A stretch of 64,000 nucleotides of DNA, taken from Dehalococcoidia bacterium (GTDB lineage: Bacteria; Chloroflexota; Dehalococcoidia; Bin125). The notes under the pieces were generated by a model. The model was not told the DNA's origin, made no database searches, and saw nothing but the letters and a program-made list of their open reading frames with translations. The stretch's first letter is position 1, and each line of letters opens with the position of its first letter. The position numbers and the translations under genes are program-made. This document shows, in pieces, positions 20,619 to 29,446 of the stretch. Where the stretch lies: contig JAJDTU010000001.1 of assembly GCA_022826965.1 (NCBI GenBank), positions 124,001-188,000 on the forward strand, in the 5' to 3' direction.

Positions 20619-21800
20619 ATGAGATTCGGATCGCTCGGCGGCGCAGGTATCCAGGTTGGTCGGATTCTCGGAATCCCGATCAAGCTCGACCTGTCGTTTT
20701 TCCTCGTGTTCGGGTTGTTGGTCTTCCTGATCGCGACCCAACTGGACATCATCCCCGAGTCCGTCAATGGACTGGGCGGCGCCGAGCGCTGGATCTACGC
20801 CGTAGCCGGTGGAGTGGTCTACTTCCTCTCACTGTTGGTCCACGAGCTCGCGCACTCACTCATGGCGCGGCGCTACGGCATGGAGGTCTCTTCGATCACG
20901 CTGTTCTTCTTTGGCGGCGTGTCACTGATTCGCGAGGACTCGCAGCGCCCCGGTCAGGAGTTCTGGATTGCGATCGTCGGTCCGCTGGCCTCGCTCGTGC
21001 TGGGCATCGGCATGCTCCTGATCGCCCTGTTCGCCCTACCCGACGCGACCGTCCTGCAGCGGATGGTCTTCGTCCTGGGCATCCTGAACTGCTTCCTCGC
21101 GGCGTTCAACATGCTGCCTGGCTTCCCCCTTGACGGCGGGCGTGTCGTGCGCTCGTTCGTCTGGCGCATCACCGGCTCGCGCCATCGCGCGACTCGCGCG
21201 TCTGCACGGCTGGGCCAACTGCTCGGAGCCGCCATGATCATCTACGGCATCGGCGGCCTCTTGACCGACTCCGCGATTTTCGACAGCGGCCTCAACTCGG
21301 TCTGGGTCCTCCTGATCGGATTCCTGCTGTTGACCCAGGCCGCTCAGGGCGTGAAGGCGGCCGAATTGGAACGCGACCTGGCCGGAATGCGGGTCGGAGA
21401 GCTGATGCTGCAGCCGCCGGTTGCCAGAACCGCGGAGGCCGATCTGCCGATCCGGATCCTCGCCCCGTCGCGAGCGCAACTGAACCAGCAGGATGTGTTC
21501 ATCGTGGCGGAAGGAGGTACGGCGATCGGCATCGCCTCGGCGGTGCAGATCCTGCTGCTCGACGATGAGCGTTACCAGAGCGACACGCTGCGCGACATCA
21601 TGCTGGAAGCGAGCCAGATCCAACCGCTCGGCCCGGATGCCGGCGCTGACGAGGCACTGCATCGTCTGCAGAAGGAGCGGACCTTCGTACTTCCAGTCGT
21701 CGAGCGAGGCCGGCTGCTCGGCGTCGTGGGCCTCGAACAGATTCTCAAGGCGCTGGGGCAAACTCCACCACCGAAACTGGACCCGTCGGCCGGAGCCTGA
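20619..21800 (+). CDS. Site-2-protease-type M50 metalloprotease with C-terminal CBS pair
   Basis: 393 aa. Membrane zinc protease: HELAHSLMA (HExxH) in one transmembrane helix and NMLPGFPLDGGRVVRS (the NxxPxxPLDGG motif with the third ligand Asp) in a later one. About six hydrophobic segments cover 20-250. A cytoplasmic CBS-domain pair covers about 270-385 (VGELMLQPP... and FVLPVVERGRLLGVVGLEQIL). This is the S2P/FtsH-independent class that resembles Rv2869c-unlike, CBS-bearing archaeal and Chloroflexi S2P proteins. The ATG before RFGSLGG is preferred over an upstream start within the HAD gene end. Confidence 0.9.
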   Translation: MRFGSLGGAGIQVGRILGIPIKLDLSFFLVFGLLVFLIATQLDIIPESVNGLGGAERWIYAVAGGVVYFLSLLVHELAHSLMARRYGMEVSSITLFFFGGVSLIREDSQRPGQEFWIAIVGPLASLVLGIGMLLIALFALPDATVLQRMVFVLGILNCFLAAFNMLPGFPLDGGRVVRSFVWRITGSRHRATRASARLGQLLGAAMIIYGIGGLLTDSAIFDSGLNSVWVLLIGFLLLTQAAQGVKAAELERDLAGMRVGELMLQPPVARTAEADLPIRILAPSRAQLNQQDVFIVAEGGTAIGIASAVQILLLDDERYQSDTLRDIMLEASQIQPLGPDAGADEALHRLQKERTFVLPVVERGRLLGVVGLEQILKALGQTPPPKLDPSAGA

Positions 21801-21837
21801 ACTGATTGGAGCCCTTCCGATCGGTACAGTCGAAAAC

Positions 21838-23244
21838 GTGACCGAGACAGCCAGGCCTTCCCGTTGGTCGCCCCGCCTCAGCGCAGCCGTGCTGGCCGGT
21901 AAGGCCGCCCGCCTGGGCATGCGAGCTCTGGGTTCCGGCGGAACGGCGCTGCCCGGACTGGTCGTCGAGCGTCTGCATCCACAGGCCACCGAGCGCCTCG
22001 CCGGTCGGCTCTCGGCGACCGCCCTGATCACCGGGACCAACGGCAAGACCACGACCTCGGCCATGCTGGCCCGGATCCTGCGCGCCGACGGCCGCACCGT
22101 CGTGCACAACCGCTCCGGCTCCAACCTGATGCGCGGCGTCACCGCCTCGCTCGTTGAGGCGGCGAATCCACTTGGAGGCCTCGTTCACGGCTGCACGGCC
22201 GTGCTTGAGGCCGACGAAGCAGCGCTGCCGGCCATCGCCCGGGCGGCCCCGCCGACGACAGCCGTGTTTACGAACCTGATGCGCGATCAACTCGATCGTT
22301 ACGGCGAGATCGAGTCGATCGCACTGCGCTGGGCTGAAACCCTGGCTGACTTCCCGACGGACGCGACCATCGCGCTCAACGCCGACGACCCGCTGATCGC
22401 GTCGCTCGCAACCTGCTGGGATGGACCCTGCTTGCGGTTCGGCATCGAAGACGCTGACGTCCCGCCGGCTCCATCCGGAGAGATTGTCGATGCAATCTGG
22501 GATCCCGCCACGCAGGACGATTTTCGCTACTCGCGTCGGTACTTTGCCCAGCTCGGTCGCTGGCACACCGACGCGGGTGTCGAGCGGCCCACACCCGAAG
22601 TCTCGGCCGACGAGATCGTACAGGCCGAGGCATCGACGCAGTTCGTGCTACGCCTGCCTGAAGGCTCAGCGTCGATCGACCTGCCCGCGCTGGGGCTGTA
22701 CAGCGTCTACAACGCGTTGGCGGCGGCGACGGCGGCCACGGCGCTGGGAGTGCCGCCGGAGACGATTAAACGCGGTCTTGGCGCCCATCAAGCGGCATTC
22801 GGCCGACAGGAGGAGATGGTCGTCGATGGCCGCCGGGTGCGGATACTGTTGGGCAAGAATCCATCCGGAATGAACCAGGCCCTGCGCACCCTGCAGCGAC
22901 CCGGCGAGCGTCATCACCTGCTGGTGCTGCTCAACGACGGCATAGCCGACGGCACCGACGTGTCCTGGATCTGGGACGTCGATTGGGAATCGCAGGCGGA
23001 GCATTGCGAATCGCTCGTGGTCGGTGGGCATCGCGCCGCCGACATGGCGCTGCGCTTGGAGTACGCCGGCTTCCCTGCGCCGCGTGGTCCCGTCGCGAAC
23101 GATGTCGGTCGCGCCTTGCGCGCGGCGCTCGACGCGCTCCCTCAATCGGAGCGGCTCACCATTCTGCCAACATATACAGCGATGCTTGACGTCCGTCAGC
23201 GACTGGGACGCATGGGAGCCGCTCGGCTATGGGACGTGGCCTGA
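21838..23244 (+). CDS. murT: Lipid II isoglutaminyl synthase (glutamine-hydrolysing) subunit MurT, zinc-ribbon cysteines missing
   Basis: 468 aa from a GTG. Mur-ligase-like ATPase that with GatD amidates the alpha-carboxyl of D-Glu in lipid II. ATP loop TALITGTNGKTTTSAM (about 61-76), central domain with NLMRDQLDRYGEIES, C-terminal DUF1727 domain with LLGKNPSGMNQALRTL and LLVLLNDGIADGTDVSWIWDV. Known MurT proteins carry a Cys4 zinc ribbon in the central domain; the equivalent stretch (about 219-252, YFAQLGRWHTDAGVERPTP aligned with the YxHLGxYxCxxCGxxRPxP pattern) contains no cysteine. gatD follows with a short overlap. Confidence 0.93.
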   Translation: MTETARPSRWSPRLSAAVLAGKAARLGMRALGSGGTALPGLVVERLHPQATERLAGRLSATALITGTNGKTTTSAMLARILRADGRTVVHNRSGSNLMRGVTASLVEAANPLGGLVHGCTAVLEADEAALPAIARAAPPTTAVFTNLMRDQLDRYGEIESIALRWAETLADFPTDATIALNADDPLIASLATCWDGPCLRFGIEDADVPPAPSGEIVDAIWDPATQDDFRYSRRYFAQLGRWHTDAGVERPTPEVSADEIVQAEASTQFVLRLPEGSASIDLPALGLYSVYNALAAATAATALGVPPETIKRGLGAHQAAFGRQEEMVVDGRRVRILLGKNPSGMNQALRTLQRPGERHHLLVLLNDGIADGTDVSWIWDVDWESQAEHCESLVVGGHRAADMALRLEYAGFPAPRGPVANDVGRALRAALDALPQSERLTILPTYTAMLDVRQRLGRMGAARLWDVA

Positions 23245-24026
23245 TGTCGAGCTCGAACGACCGTCGGCTCGATGTCGCGGTGCTCTACCCGGACCTGCTC
23301 AACCTCTACGGAGATCGCGGCAACGCCCGCGCCATGGCACGCCGCTGCGCGGCCCGCGGGATCGAAGCCACGGTCACGGGCGTCGACATCGGCGATCAAT
23401 GGTCTCCCGAGCAGAGCGACCTGGTCCTGATCGGTGGAGGACAGGACCGCGAACAGCGCCGCGTCCAGGCCGACCTACTGCGGCGCGGCAACGCGATCCG
23501 CGACTACGTCAACGATGACGGAGTCGTGCTCGCGGTTTGCGGAGGATTCCAACTGTTCGGCCACCAGTATCGGGGCTGGGACGGCGACGTCATGGATGGC
23601 ATCGGTATCTTCGACGCGGTGGCTGCTCATCCGGGACCAAACGTCAGCCGCTGTGTCGGCAACGTCGTGGCTCTGTGGGAAGGTGAGACGCTCGTCGGCT
23701 TCGAAAACCACGGCGGGCGGACGTATCTCAACGATGGCCAGCAAGCGCTGGCCGATGTCGCCAGCGGATTCGGCAACAACGGTGGCGACGGGCTCGAGGG
23801 GGCCCGGGTCAAGAACGCATTCGGCACCTACCTGCACGGTGCGGTGCTGCCCAAGAATCCCCACCTCGCCGACCGGCTGATCGCCCTCGCCCTCGAGCGC
23901 CGCTACGGACCCGGTGCCGGCGAACTCGAGGCGCTGGACGACGGGGCGGCGCTGCGAGCCCACGCCGAAGCGTTGCACACGGCGCTGTCGGCGACGGAGT
24001 CGCCGCTTGGGCGCCGTTTCGCATAA
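23229..24026 (+). CDS. gatD: Lipid II isoglutaminyl synthase glutamine amidotransferase subunit GatD
   Basis: 265 aa, class I GATase-3 (CobB/CobQ-like) that supplies ammonia to MurT. Landmarks: VLYPDLLNLYGDRGNA, LVLIGGGQDREQRRV, nucleophile Cys in LAVCGGFQLFG, GFENHGGRTYL, and catalytic His in FGTYLHGAVLPKNP. The ATG at 23229 has GGGAG 8 bases upstream; an ATG 5 codons later overlaps the murT stop as TGATG and is also possible. The 16-base overlap with murT fits a tightly coupled heterodimer. Confidence 0.95.
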   Translation: MGRGLMSSSNDRRLDVAVLYPDLLNLYGDRGNARAMARRCAARGIEATVTGVDIGDQWSPEQSDLVLIGGGQDREQRRVQADLLRRGNAIRDYVNDDGVVLAVCGGFQLFGHQYRGWDGDVMDGIGIFDAVAAHPGPNVSRCVGNVVALWEGETLVGFENHGGRTYLNDGQQALADVASGFGNNGGDGLEGARVKNAFGTYLHGAVLPKNPHLADRLIALALERRYGPGAGELEALDDGAALRAHAEALHTALSATESPLGRRFA

Positions 24027-24066
24027 CGTAAAGTCGATCCGTCGGCACCAGGAATAGGAATCGGAC

Positions 24067-24285
24067 ATGGCCGAAACCACCACACTCACCCGCACCGCGC
24101 CGGACATCTCCTGCGAGCACTGCGCCCATGCGATCAGCGGCGCATTGACGGCGATTGACGGCGTCTCCGCAGTCTCCGTCGATGTAGGCGGCAAGCGAGT
24201 CGATGTCGAATACGACGCCCGATCCGCGACAGCCGAGCAGATCGACGCCGCGTTGGAGGAGGAAGGCTATCCCCCGCTCCGATAG
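24067..24285 (+). CDS. Heavy-metal-associated (CopZ-like) metallochaperone
   Basis: 72 aa HMA fold: TAPDISCEHCAHAISGALTAIDGV with the CxxC metal-binding pair (Cys16, Cys19), then VSVDVGGKRVDVEYD and the final helix AEQIDAALEEEGY. Small copper/heavy-metal chaperones of this type deliver metal to P-type ATPases or sensors, but none is in the window. GGAATAGGAA upstream serves as ribosome site. The 3' part overlaps the only ATG available to the following M23 gene. Confidence 0.9.
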   Translation: MAETTTLTRTAPDISCEHCAHAISGALTAIDGVSAVSVDVGGKRVDVEYDARSATAEQIDAALEEEGYPPLR

Positions 24286-25300
24286 CCCCTGGGGAGAGGA
24301 GTACTCCGGGCGCGGCCTTTACGGCGCGCCGCGCAGCCCGCGCCGATATCCACCCCGGAGTTCCTCAAGCGATCAAGGCGGCTGGCTGATCGGGCCAACG
24401 TGGCTCTACGTCGCGGTGGCATTGGTCGTCTTCGCCGTCGCCGCGATCGTCGCAGTTGTGCAAGCGACCGGCTCGGAGGCCGTCCCCGGACCGGCCCCGG
24501 AGGAGCAGATAGTCGCCGTCGCTCAACAGCGCCAACCGAGCGAACCAGCCGGCCACAGCGCTGCCTCCGAGAACGAAGTAACGACAGAAGCCGAGGTAGC
24601 GGACGAGCCTGAGCCGACAATCGAATCCGAGACGGCCGAGGTTGACGAGCTGGCGGAGTCTCAAGCGCAACAAGGCGAGGTGCAGGACGAACAGCAACCA
24701 CCGGCGCAGCCGGCGACAGAGACAGACGAAGCGGATAACCCACTCCGCGGATTCATCGTTCCGATCCAGGGCGCATGCGTCACGGAGTTCCCGGGACACC
24801 TGCCCGAGGCCTCCCGGGCGTACCGCAATGACGGGGTCCATGAAGGCCTCGACTTCTATCAGTGGGCGTCCTGCACAACGATCAGCTTTTCGACCGAGAT
24901 TCTCGCCGCTAAGGCAGGCGTGGTCGTCCGGGCAGATGTCGACTACGTCGATATCACCCCGGCCGACTGGGAGAGATTCCAGGCGGCGAACTGGGAGGGC
25001 GACGAGATTCTTGACGAGTTGCGGGGGCGGCAGGTGTGGATCGACCACGGACGAGGCATCGTGACGCGCTATGCCCACCTTTCCGCAATCGCCGACGGGA
25101 TCGTCAAGGGTGCCGAGGTGCAGCAAGGTCAGGTGATCGGCTATCCGGGAGAGTCGGGGCAGCGCGAGGTCTACGCCAATCCGGGCACAGACATCCATCT
25201 CCATTTCGAGATCAGGGTCGGCAACGGTTGGTTGGGACAGGGCAAGACGCCACGGGAGGCCCGAGACCTCTATCTACAGGCATTCGGCCGCGCTGACTAA
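24203..25300 (+). CDS. Membrane-anchored M23-family (LytM-like) peptidase
   Basis: 365 aa if the ATG at 24203 is used, which places 83 bases inside the copZ-like gene in another frame; no other ATG/GTG/TTG occurs in frame before the membrane helix, so the start is uncertain. A basic cytosolic lead (1-60), one transmembrane helix (about 66-86), an acidic Glu/Gln-rich linker (about 87-170) and an extracytoplasmic M23 domain (about 180-350) with HEGLDF (HxGxD), VDITPADWE insertion, IDHGRGIVTRYAHLS and IHLHFEI (HxH). Zn ligands are thus present. The likely role is peptidoglycan cross-link cleavage or activation of other hydrolases. Confidence 0.82.
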   Translation: MSNTTPDPRQPSRSTPRWRRKAIPRSDSPWGEEYSGRGLYGAPRSPRRYPPRSSSSDQGGWLIGPTWLYVAVALVVFAVAAIVAVVQATGSEAVPGPAPEEQIVAVAQQRQPSEPAGHSAASENEVTTEAEVADEPEPTIESETAEVDELAESQAQQGEVQDEQQPPAQPATETDEADNPLRGFIVPIQGACVTEFPGHLPEASRAYRNDGVHEGLDFYQWASCTTISFSTEILAAKAGVVVRADVDYVDITPADWERFQAANWEGDEILDELRGRQVWIDHGRGIVTRYAHLSAIADGIVKGAEVQQGQVIGYPGESGQREVYANPGTDIHLHFEIRVGNGWLGQGKTPREARDLYLQAFGRAD

Positions 25301-25342
25301 CAGCCCACGCCCGTTCACGCGGTTCAGCCCTGCGGCCAGGAT

Positions 25343-27676
25343 CTAACGCGGGCTAATCGGCTTCGGCGGCGGCTCGTCGGGGTCGCGCCTCGCGGTCAGG
25401 CCGGCGATCACGTCCGCTTCCAGTAATCGTTCGATCTCCACCTCGGCCAGGCAGAGCGTCTCTTGCAGAATCTCAAGGGTGTGCTCACCCATTCTCGGCG
25501 CCGGCCGATCGCACGAGGCCGGGCGCCGGCGCAGACGCCAGGGGAATCCCTGGTACTGTCGTGTGCCCGTGTCGGCGTGAGTCAGATGCAGCCACCAGTC
25601 CCGAGCGGACAGGTGAGGATCTCGCAAGTGGGTCAACGTCGAGTGAACCGCCGCGGCCGGGACACCAATCGCCTGCAGCCGGTGTTGCAGCGTCTGTGAG
25701 TTCCAGCCTCGGGTCCACTCCGTCAGCGCAGCCTCCAGGTTGGCCTCGTCCGACTTGCGACCCTCCGCCGTTCGCCATTCAAGTCGATCGAGATCCGCCT
25801 CCTCCGCGAGCCGCAGCCAGGTCTCGTCGTCCCTGACCGAGATGGCGATCCACTCGTCGCTAGCGTCGACACCGTCGGCGCAACGGAAGCACTCGTGCGG
25901 CGCGACCTCGGGCAGACGATTCCCGTTGCGCGCTGGCATCTCCACTCCCGCCGAGCCGGCCAGCAGGTACTCGTCGATGTAGGCGACGGCCGACTCGAAC
26001 ATCGAACCCTCGACGTGTACCGCCGTTCGCGCGTGCTGCGCGCGCAGCGCCGCCGCCAGCGCCGAGGCCGCCATCTGCGCACCGACGATCGGGTCGGCTT
26101 GCATCGTGCCGAGCATCAGCGGGGCTTCGCCGTGATAGCCGTAGAGCAGATCCCAACCGGCGTTTCCCTCGGTGGTGCCGCCGTTGGCGCGGAAGTTGTC
26201 GTACGGACCACCCGTCCCGAATCCTGAGAAGGACACCAGCGCGATGTGAGGATTGGCCTCGCGCATGTGCTCGTGTGTCAGGCGCAGATTCTGCAACACG
26301 CGAGGTCGGAAGTTCTCCAGCACTACGTCGGCCTGAGCGATCAAATCGAGCGCCAGCTCGCGGCCTGGCTCGGTATCGAGGGCAATGGAGATCGTGCGCT
26401 TGCCGCGATTGGCCATGTTGAAGTTCGGCCGAACGTTCAAGGGATGCGCGTCGGGAGAGGCCACCCGCATCGGTCCCATCGCTTCATAGCGCCAGAGGTC
26501 GGGGCGCTTCGGCCCCTCGACCTTGATGACCTCGGCGCCCAGGTCGCTCAGCAGCCCCGAGGCGTACGGCCCCAGCCAGGCGTGGGTGAAATCGACGACC
26601 CGCAAACCGTCGAGCGGACCGCCTGATGTCTCGGGCCTCGCCCGCAAGGCAAACCGATCCGAGCGCTCCGTTTCGTTCTCGAACTCGGCCACTCGCATCG
26701 CTCGTCCTGCGCCGGCCAGGCCATTCTCGGTCCGGAAAAAGTCGATCGCGTTGAGCTGCGGATCGTCAAGCAACTGCTGCGCCGAGCGATGCATCGCCAT
26801 CACCGAGCCAAGCTCGGATAGTTTCGTCCAGATCGTCCGCGCATCCATCGACTCGATGATCGGCAGCAGGTACTGCTTCGACGGCTCTTGCTCAGCAAAT
26901 CGTGCGTCGCCTTCGAGCAACTCGGGAGGCGGTGGATCGCTACCGAAGGCGACCGGCGCGTTGCGCAGCGTCTCCTTCGACCAGGGCGAGATCGTGATGT
27001 AGCCGTCCGTCGTCTGCATGACCTCAGACCAGCCGGGAGTCCCGCCGACGCGGGGCAGGGCCTCGCCCAGGAACTCCGAGCGCAGCGCCATGATCAACGT
27101 CGAACATGCCTCGTGCGAGGAGAGCTCAATCCACTCGCCCTTGCCGGAATGCATCCGCTCGAGCAGCGCCGCCAGGGCGGCCACGGCGCCGAGAATGCCG
27201 ATCGTGCGCGGTATGATCGCGGCCGGCGCAGCCAGCGGCTCCCGCCCCGCAAGTCCGTTCGTGCCGGCGAACCCGGACAGCGCCTGGATCAGCAGGTCAT
27301 CGGCTTGGTACTCGGAGTACGGGCCATCCGTGCCATACGGCGACGAATGCACCACCACGAGACGCGGACACTCCTCGGCCACCCCGTTGAGCTCCGCAAG
27401 GGGCGCGTCGGTGACCAGCACGTCCACCTCGGCAAGCCCTGCCCGCCACGCTCCCGTGTTCAACACCTTGCCGACGTTCAGCGACTCCCGCAGCAGCGAG
27501 ATCCTCTTACCGTTCCGCTCGAGAGTCGGCGGTGCAGTGCGCAGCAGGGAATCAGGTGACTCGAAGGTCAGTACGTCCGCACCCCAGCGTGCGAACTCGC
27601 GCGCGCAGGCCGCCGCCGGCACGTCGCGGCTGTACTCGACCACTCGAATGCCGCTGAGTAGGTTCCCGTCCGACAC
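25343..27676 (-). CDS. Two-domain CaiB/BaiF (class III) CoA-transferase, N-terminal half lacking the catalytic Asp
   Basis: 777 aa, two tandem CaiB-like domains in one chain (about 1-345 and 355-750), each starting with a G-x-R-V-V/D-x-x GADV/GAEV segment (LSGIRVVEYS; LDGLRVVDFTHAWLGP). Class III enzymes move CoA between carboxylic acids through an Asp-acyl anhydride. In the C-terminal half the expected Asp is present (QADPIVGAQ, Asp528). In the N-terminal half the aligned position is Pro156 (IIPRTIG). The chain may be a pseudo-dimer with one active site. It ends the minus-strand unit hydrolase/hydratase/transferase; the acid substrate is unknown. Confidence 0.88.
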   Translation of the reverse strand: MSDGNLLSGIRVVEYSRDVPAAACAREFARWGADVLTFESPDSLLRTAPPTLERNGKRISLLRESLNVGKVLNTGAWRAGLAEVDVLVTDAPLAELNGVAEECPRLVVVHSSPYGTDGPYSEYQADDLLIQALSGFAGTNGLAGREPLAAPAAIIPRTIGILGAVAALAALLERMHSGKGEWIELSSHEACSTLIMALRSEFLGEALPRVGGTPGWSEVMQTTDGYITISPWSKETLRNAPVAFGSDPPPPELLEGDARFAEQEPSKQYLLPIIESMDARTIWTKLSELGSVMAMHRSAQQLLDDPQLNAIDFFRTENGLAGAGRAMRVAEFENETERSDRFALRARPETSGGPLDGLRVVDFTHAWLGPYASGLLSDLGAEVIKVEGPKRPDLWRYEAMGPMRVASPDAHPLNVRPNFNMANRGKRTISIALDTEPGRELALDLIAQADVVLENFRPRVLQNLRLTHEHMREANPHIALVSFSGFGTGGPYDNFRANGGTTEGNAGWDLLYGYHGEAPLMLGTMQADPIVGAQMAASALAAALRAQHARTAVHVEGSMFESAVAYIDEYLLAGSAGVEMPARNGNRLPEVAPHECFRCADGVDASDEWIAISVRDDETWLRLAEEADLDRLEWRTAEGRKSDEANLEAALTEWTRGWNSQTLQHRLQAIGVPAAAVHSTLTHLRDPHLSARDWWLHLTHADTGTRQYQGFPWRLRRRPASCDRPAPRMGEHTLEILQETLCLAEVEIERLLEADVIAGLTARRDPDEPPPKPISPR

Positions 27677-27689
27677 AGGACGGTTCCTC

Positions 27690-28502
27690 CTAGGAACTGC
27701 CCGGCTTTTGCAGCTTGGCCAGCGCCTGCGCGACCGGCGAGAGCTGCCGCCTGCCCTTCACCATCCGCGGGTCCGGCGTACCGAACTGGGCGCCGGTGGC
27801 ATAGGTCATGAAGCTGGCGTTGATGTGGGTCGTGAATCCCTGACCGTCCTGCATGTTGTTGATCGAGTGCTTGATCTGGCGCAGCGACATCGGAGTCCGC
27901 TGGGCGACCTCGTTCGCGAACTGCAGCGTCTTTCGCTCCAACGCTTCGGCTGGATAGACCTGGTTGACGAAGCCCAACTCCATCGCCTCGCGAGCGGGGA
28001 TGAAGCGGTTCTGGAAGAGAATCTCCTTCGCCTTGCGCACGCCCAGATCCCAGGGCGCCGAGAAGTACTGCGTGTGCGACGGCAGGAACAGCGCATCGTC
28101 GGACGCAAAGATCAGGTCCATCGACGCCGCCACCATCCAGCCGCCGAAGATGCACTTGCCCTGCACCATCGCGATCGTCGGTTTGGGGATGTTGCGCCAG
28201 CGCATGGTGTTGGCGATCCGCGTGTCGCGCTGCCGGTCGAAGACGCCGACGAAGTCTTCAGCCCAGCCGCGAATCTCACGGTCGGCGATCTCCGGCGGCG
28301 AGCCCAGGTCGTGACCGGCCGAGAAATCAGGACCATTGCCGGAGAGCACGATCACCAGCACCTCCGGATCGTCCGCCGCTTCCTGGAAGGCGCGGTCGAT
28401 CTCCTCCAGCAGCACGCGCGATTGCGCGTTGCGGTACTCGGGCCGGTTCATAATCACCCGCGCCACCGGGCCCGGTTCGTAGATCACTTCGTGGTACGTC
28501 AT
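27690..28502 (-). CDS. Enoyl-CoA hydratase/isomerase family protein
   Basis: 270 aa crotonase fold. VIMNRPEYRNAQSRVLLEEI (CoA-binding strand/helix), GNGPDFSAGHDLGS (oxyanion-hole loop), and MVQGKCIFGGWMVAASMDLIFASDDA (second oxyanion-hole region). Crotonase Glu positions: the second half reads GGWMVA without an obvious catalytic Glu pair, so the reaction could be hydration, isomerisation or another crotonase reaction. It sits 14 bases upstream of the CoA-transferase in the same direction, which suggests a shared CoA-thioester pathway. Confidence 0.88.
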   Translation of the reverse strand: MTYHEVIYEPGPVARVIMNRPEYRNAQSRVLLEEIDRAFQEAADDPEVLVIVLSGNGPDFSAGHDLGSPPEIADREIRGWAEDFVGVFDRQRDTRIANTMRWRNIPKPTIAMVQGKCIFGGWMVAASMDLIFASDDALFLPSHTQYFSAPWDLGVRKAKEILFQNRFIPAREAMELGFVNQVYPAEALERKTLQFANEVAQRTPMSLRQIKHSINNMQDGQGFTTHINASFMTYATGAQFGTPDPRMVKGRRQLSPVAQALAKLQKPGSS

Positions 28503-28553
28503 GACATGCTCGTCTCAACGGCTGGCGAATCAGTTTGAGGCTATCAGCGAACC

Positions 28554-29345
28554 TCAGACGAACGCCTCCAACAACAACACTTCGAGGACCTGGTTGAACT
28601 CTTCGGGCAACTCCCAATAGACGCTGTGTCCCGCATGCGGGACCTGGATGTACTGCGCGCCGGGGACCATCTGCGCCGCCCGCTCGATCAGTTCCGCCGG
28701 GATGATCGCGTCCTCGGCGCCGGCCAGGAAGATCGTCGGCATCGTCAGGGCCGACAACTCGTCCTTGGACACCGCGCCGGCGTCCCGGCCGAACTCCAAC
28801 GGCTGATTCGGGTCGAGCGGCGGATTCAAGCCTCTGATCTGGTTGTAGAGGAACACGCCGTTGGGCTCCCGCTCGAGGTAGTCCGGGCCGACCATGCGCG
28901 TCAATCCGCCCTGCTCCTGGTTGATCTGCGCCGACTCAACAGCCTTCTGCATCTCCTCGATCAGCTCCGGCGCGTCGATCCCGAGGAACGTGTCGGCCAT
29001 CAACAGTCCCTTCACCCGCTGCGGATTGCGCACCGCGAACGGCAGGATCGTGAAGCCGCCCATCGACTGACCGACCAACACCGCCTCAGGAATCTGGAGC
29101 GCGTCCATCAACTCGCCCAGGTCGCGAGCGAACGCGGTGCGACCCTCGCCCGAGTCGTCGCGGCTTCGTCCCCAGCCGCGCACTTCATATGTCACGCAGC
29201 GGAAGCGGTCACGGAAGACCGGGATCTGCTGCCACCAGCTCAGGTGGTTGCCGCCCGCGCCGTGCACAAAGACGATCGTCTCCTGGCCCTCCCCGAACTC
29301 GTCGTAGATCAGTTGGCCGCCGGTCACATCGAGTGTCTGGGGCAT
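28554..29345 (-). CDS. Alpha/beta hydrolase
   Basis: 263 aa. The first strand/oxyanion region is FVHGAGGNHLSW. The nucleophile elbow is VGQSMGGFT (Ser in GxSxG). The acid is in FLAGAEDAIIP and the His is in PHAGHSVYWELPEEF. The whole triad is therefore visible. It resembles 3-oxoadipate enol-lactonase/esterase type proteins. It is the first gene of the minus-strand unit with the hydratase and CoA-transferase and is divergent from the selenoprotein operon across 101 bases. Confidence 0.88.
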   Translation of the reverse strand: MPQTLDVTGGQLIYDEFGEGQETIVFVHGAGGNHLSWWQQIPVFRDRFRCVTYEVRGWGRSRDDSGEGRTAFARDLGELMDALQIPEAVLVGQSMGGFTILPFAVRNPQRVKGLLMADTFLGIDAPELIEEMQKAVESAQINQEQGGLTRMVGPDYLEREPNGVFLYNQIRGLNPPLDPNQPLEFGRDAGAVSKDELSALTMPTIFLAGAEDAIIPAELIERAAQMVPGAQYIQVPHAGHSVYWELPEEFNQVLEVLLLEAFV

Positions 29346-29446
29346 CGTTTTGGCTCCTTACCGTGCACCATTGCCGTGAATCAAGCTGCGTATCAGGTCT
29401 CTGCTGGGCTAAACGCTACTCTTTTGGCAGTTTGTGAGGTGCCGCG

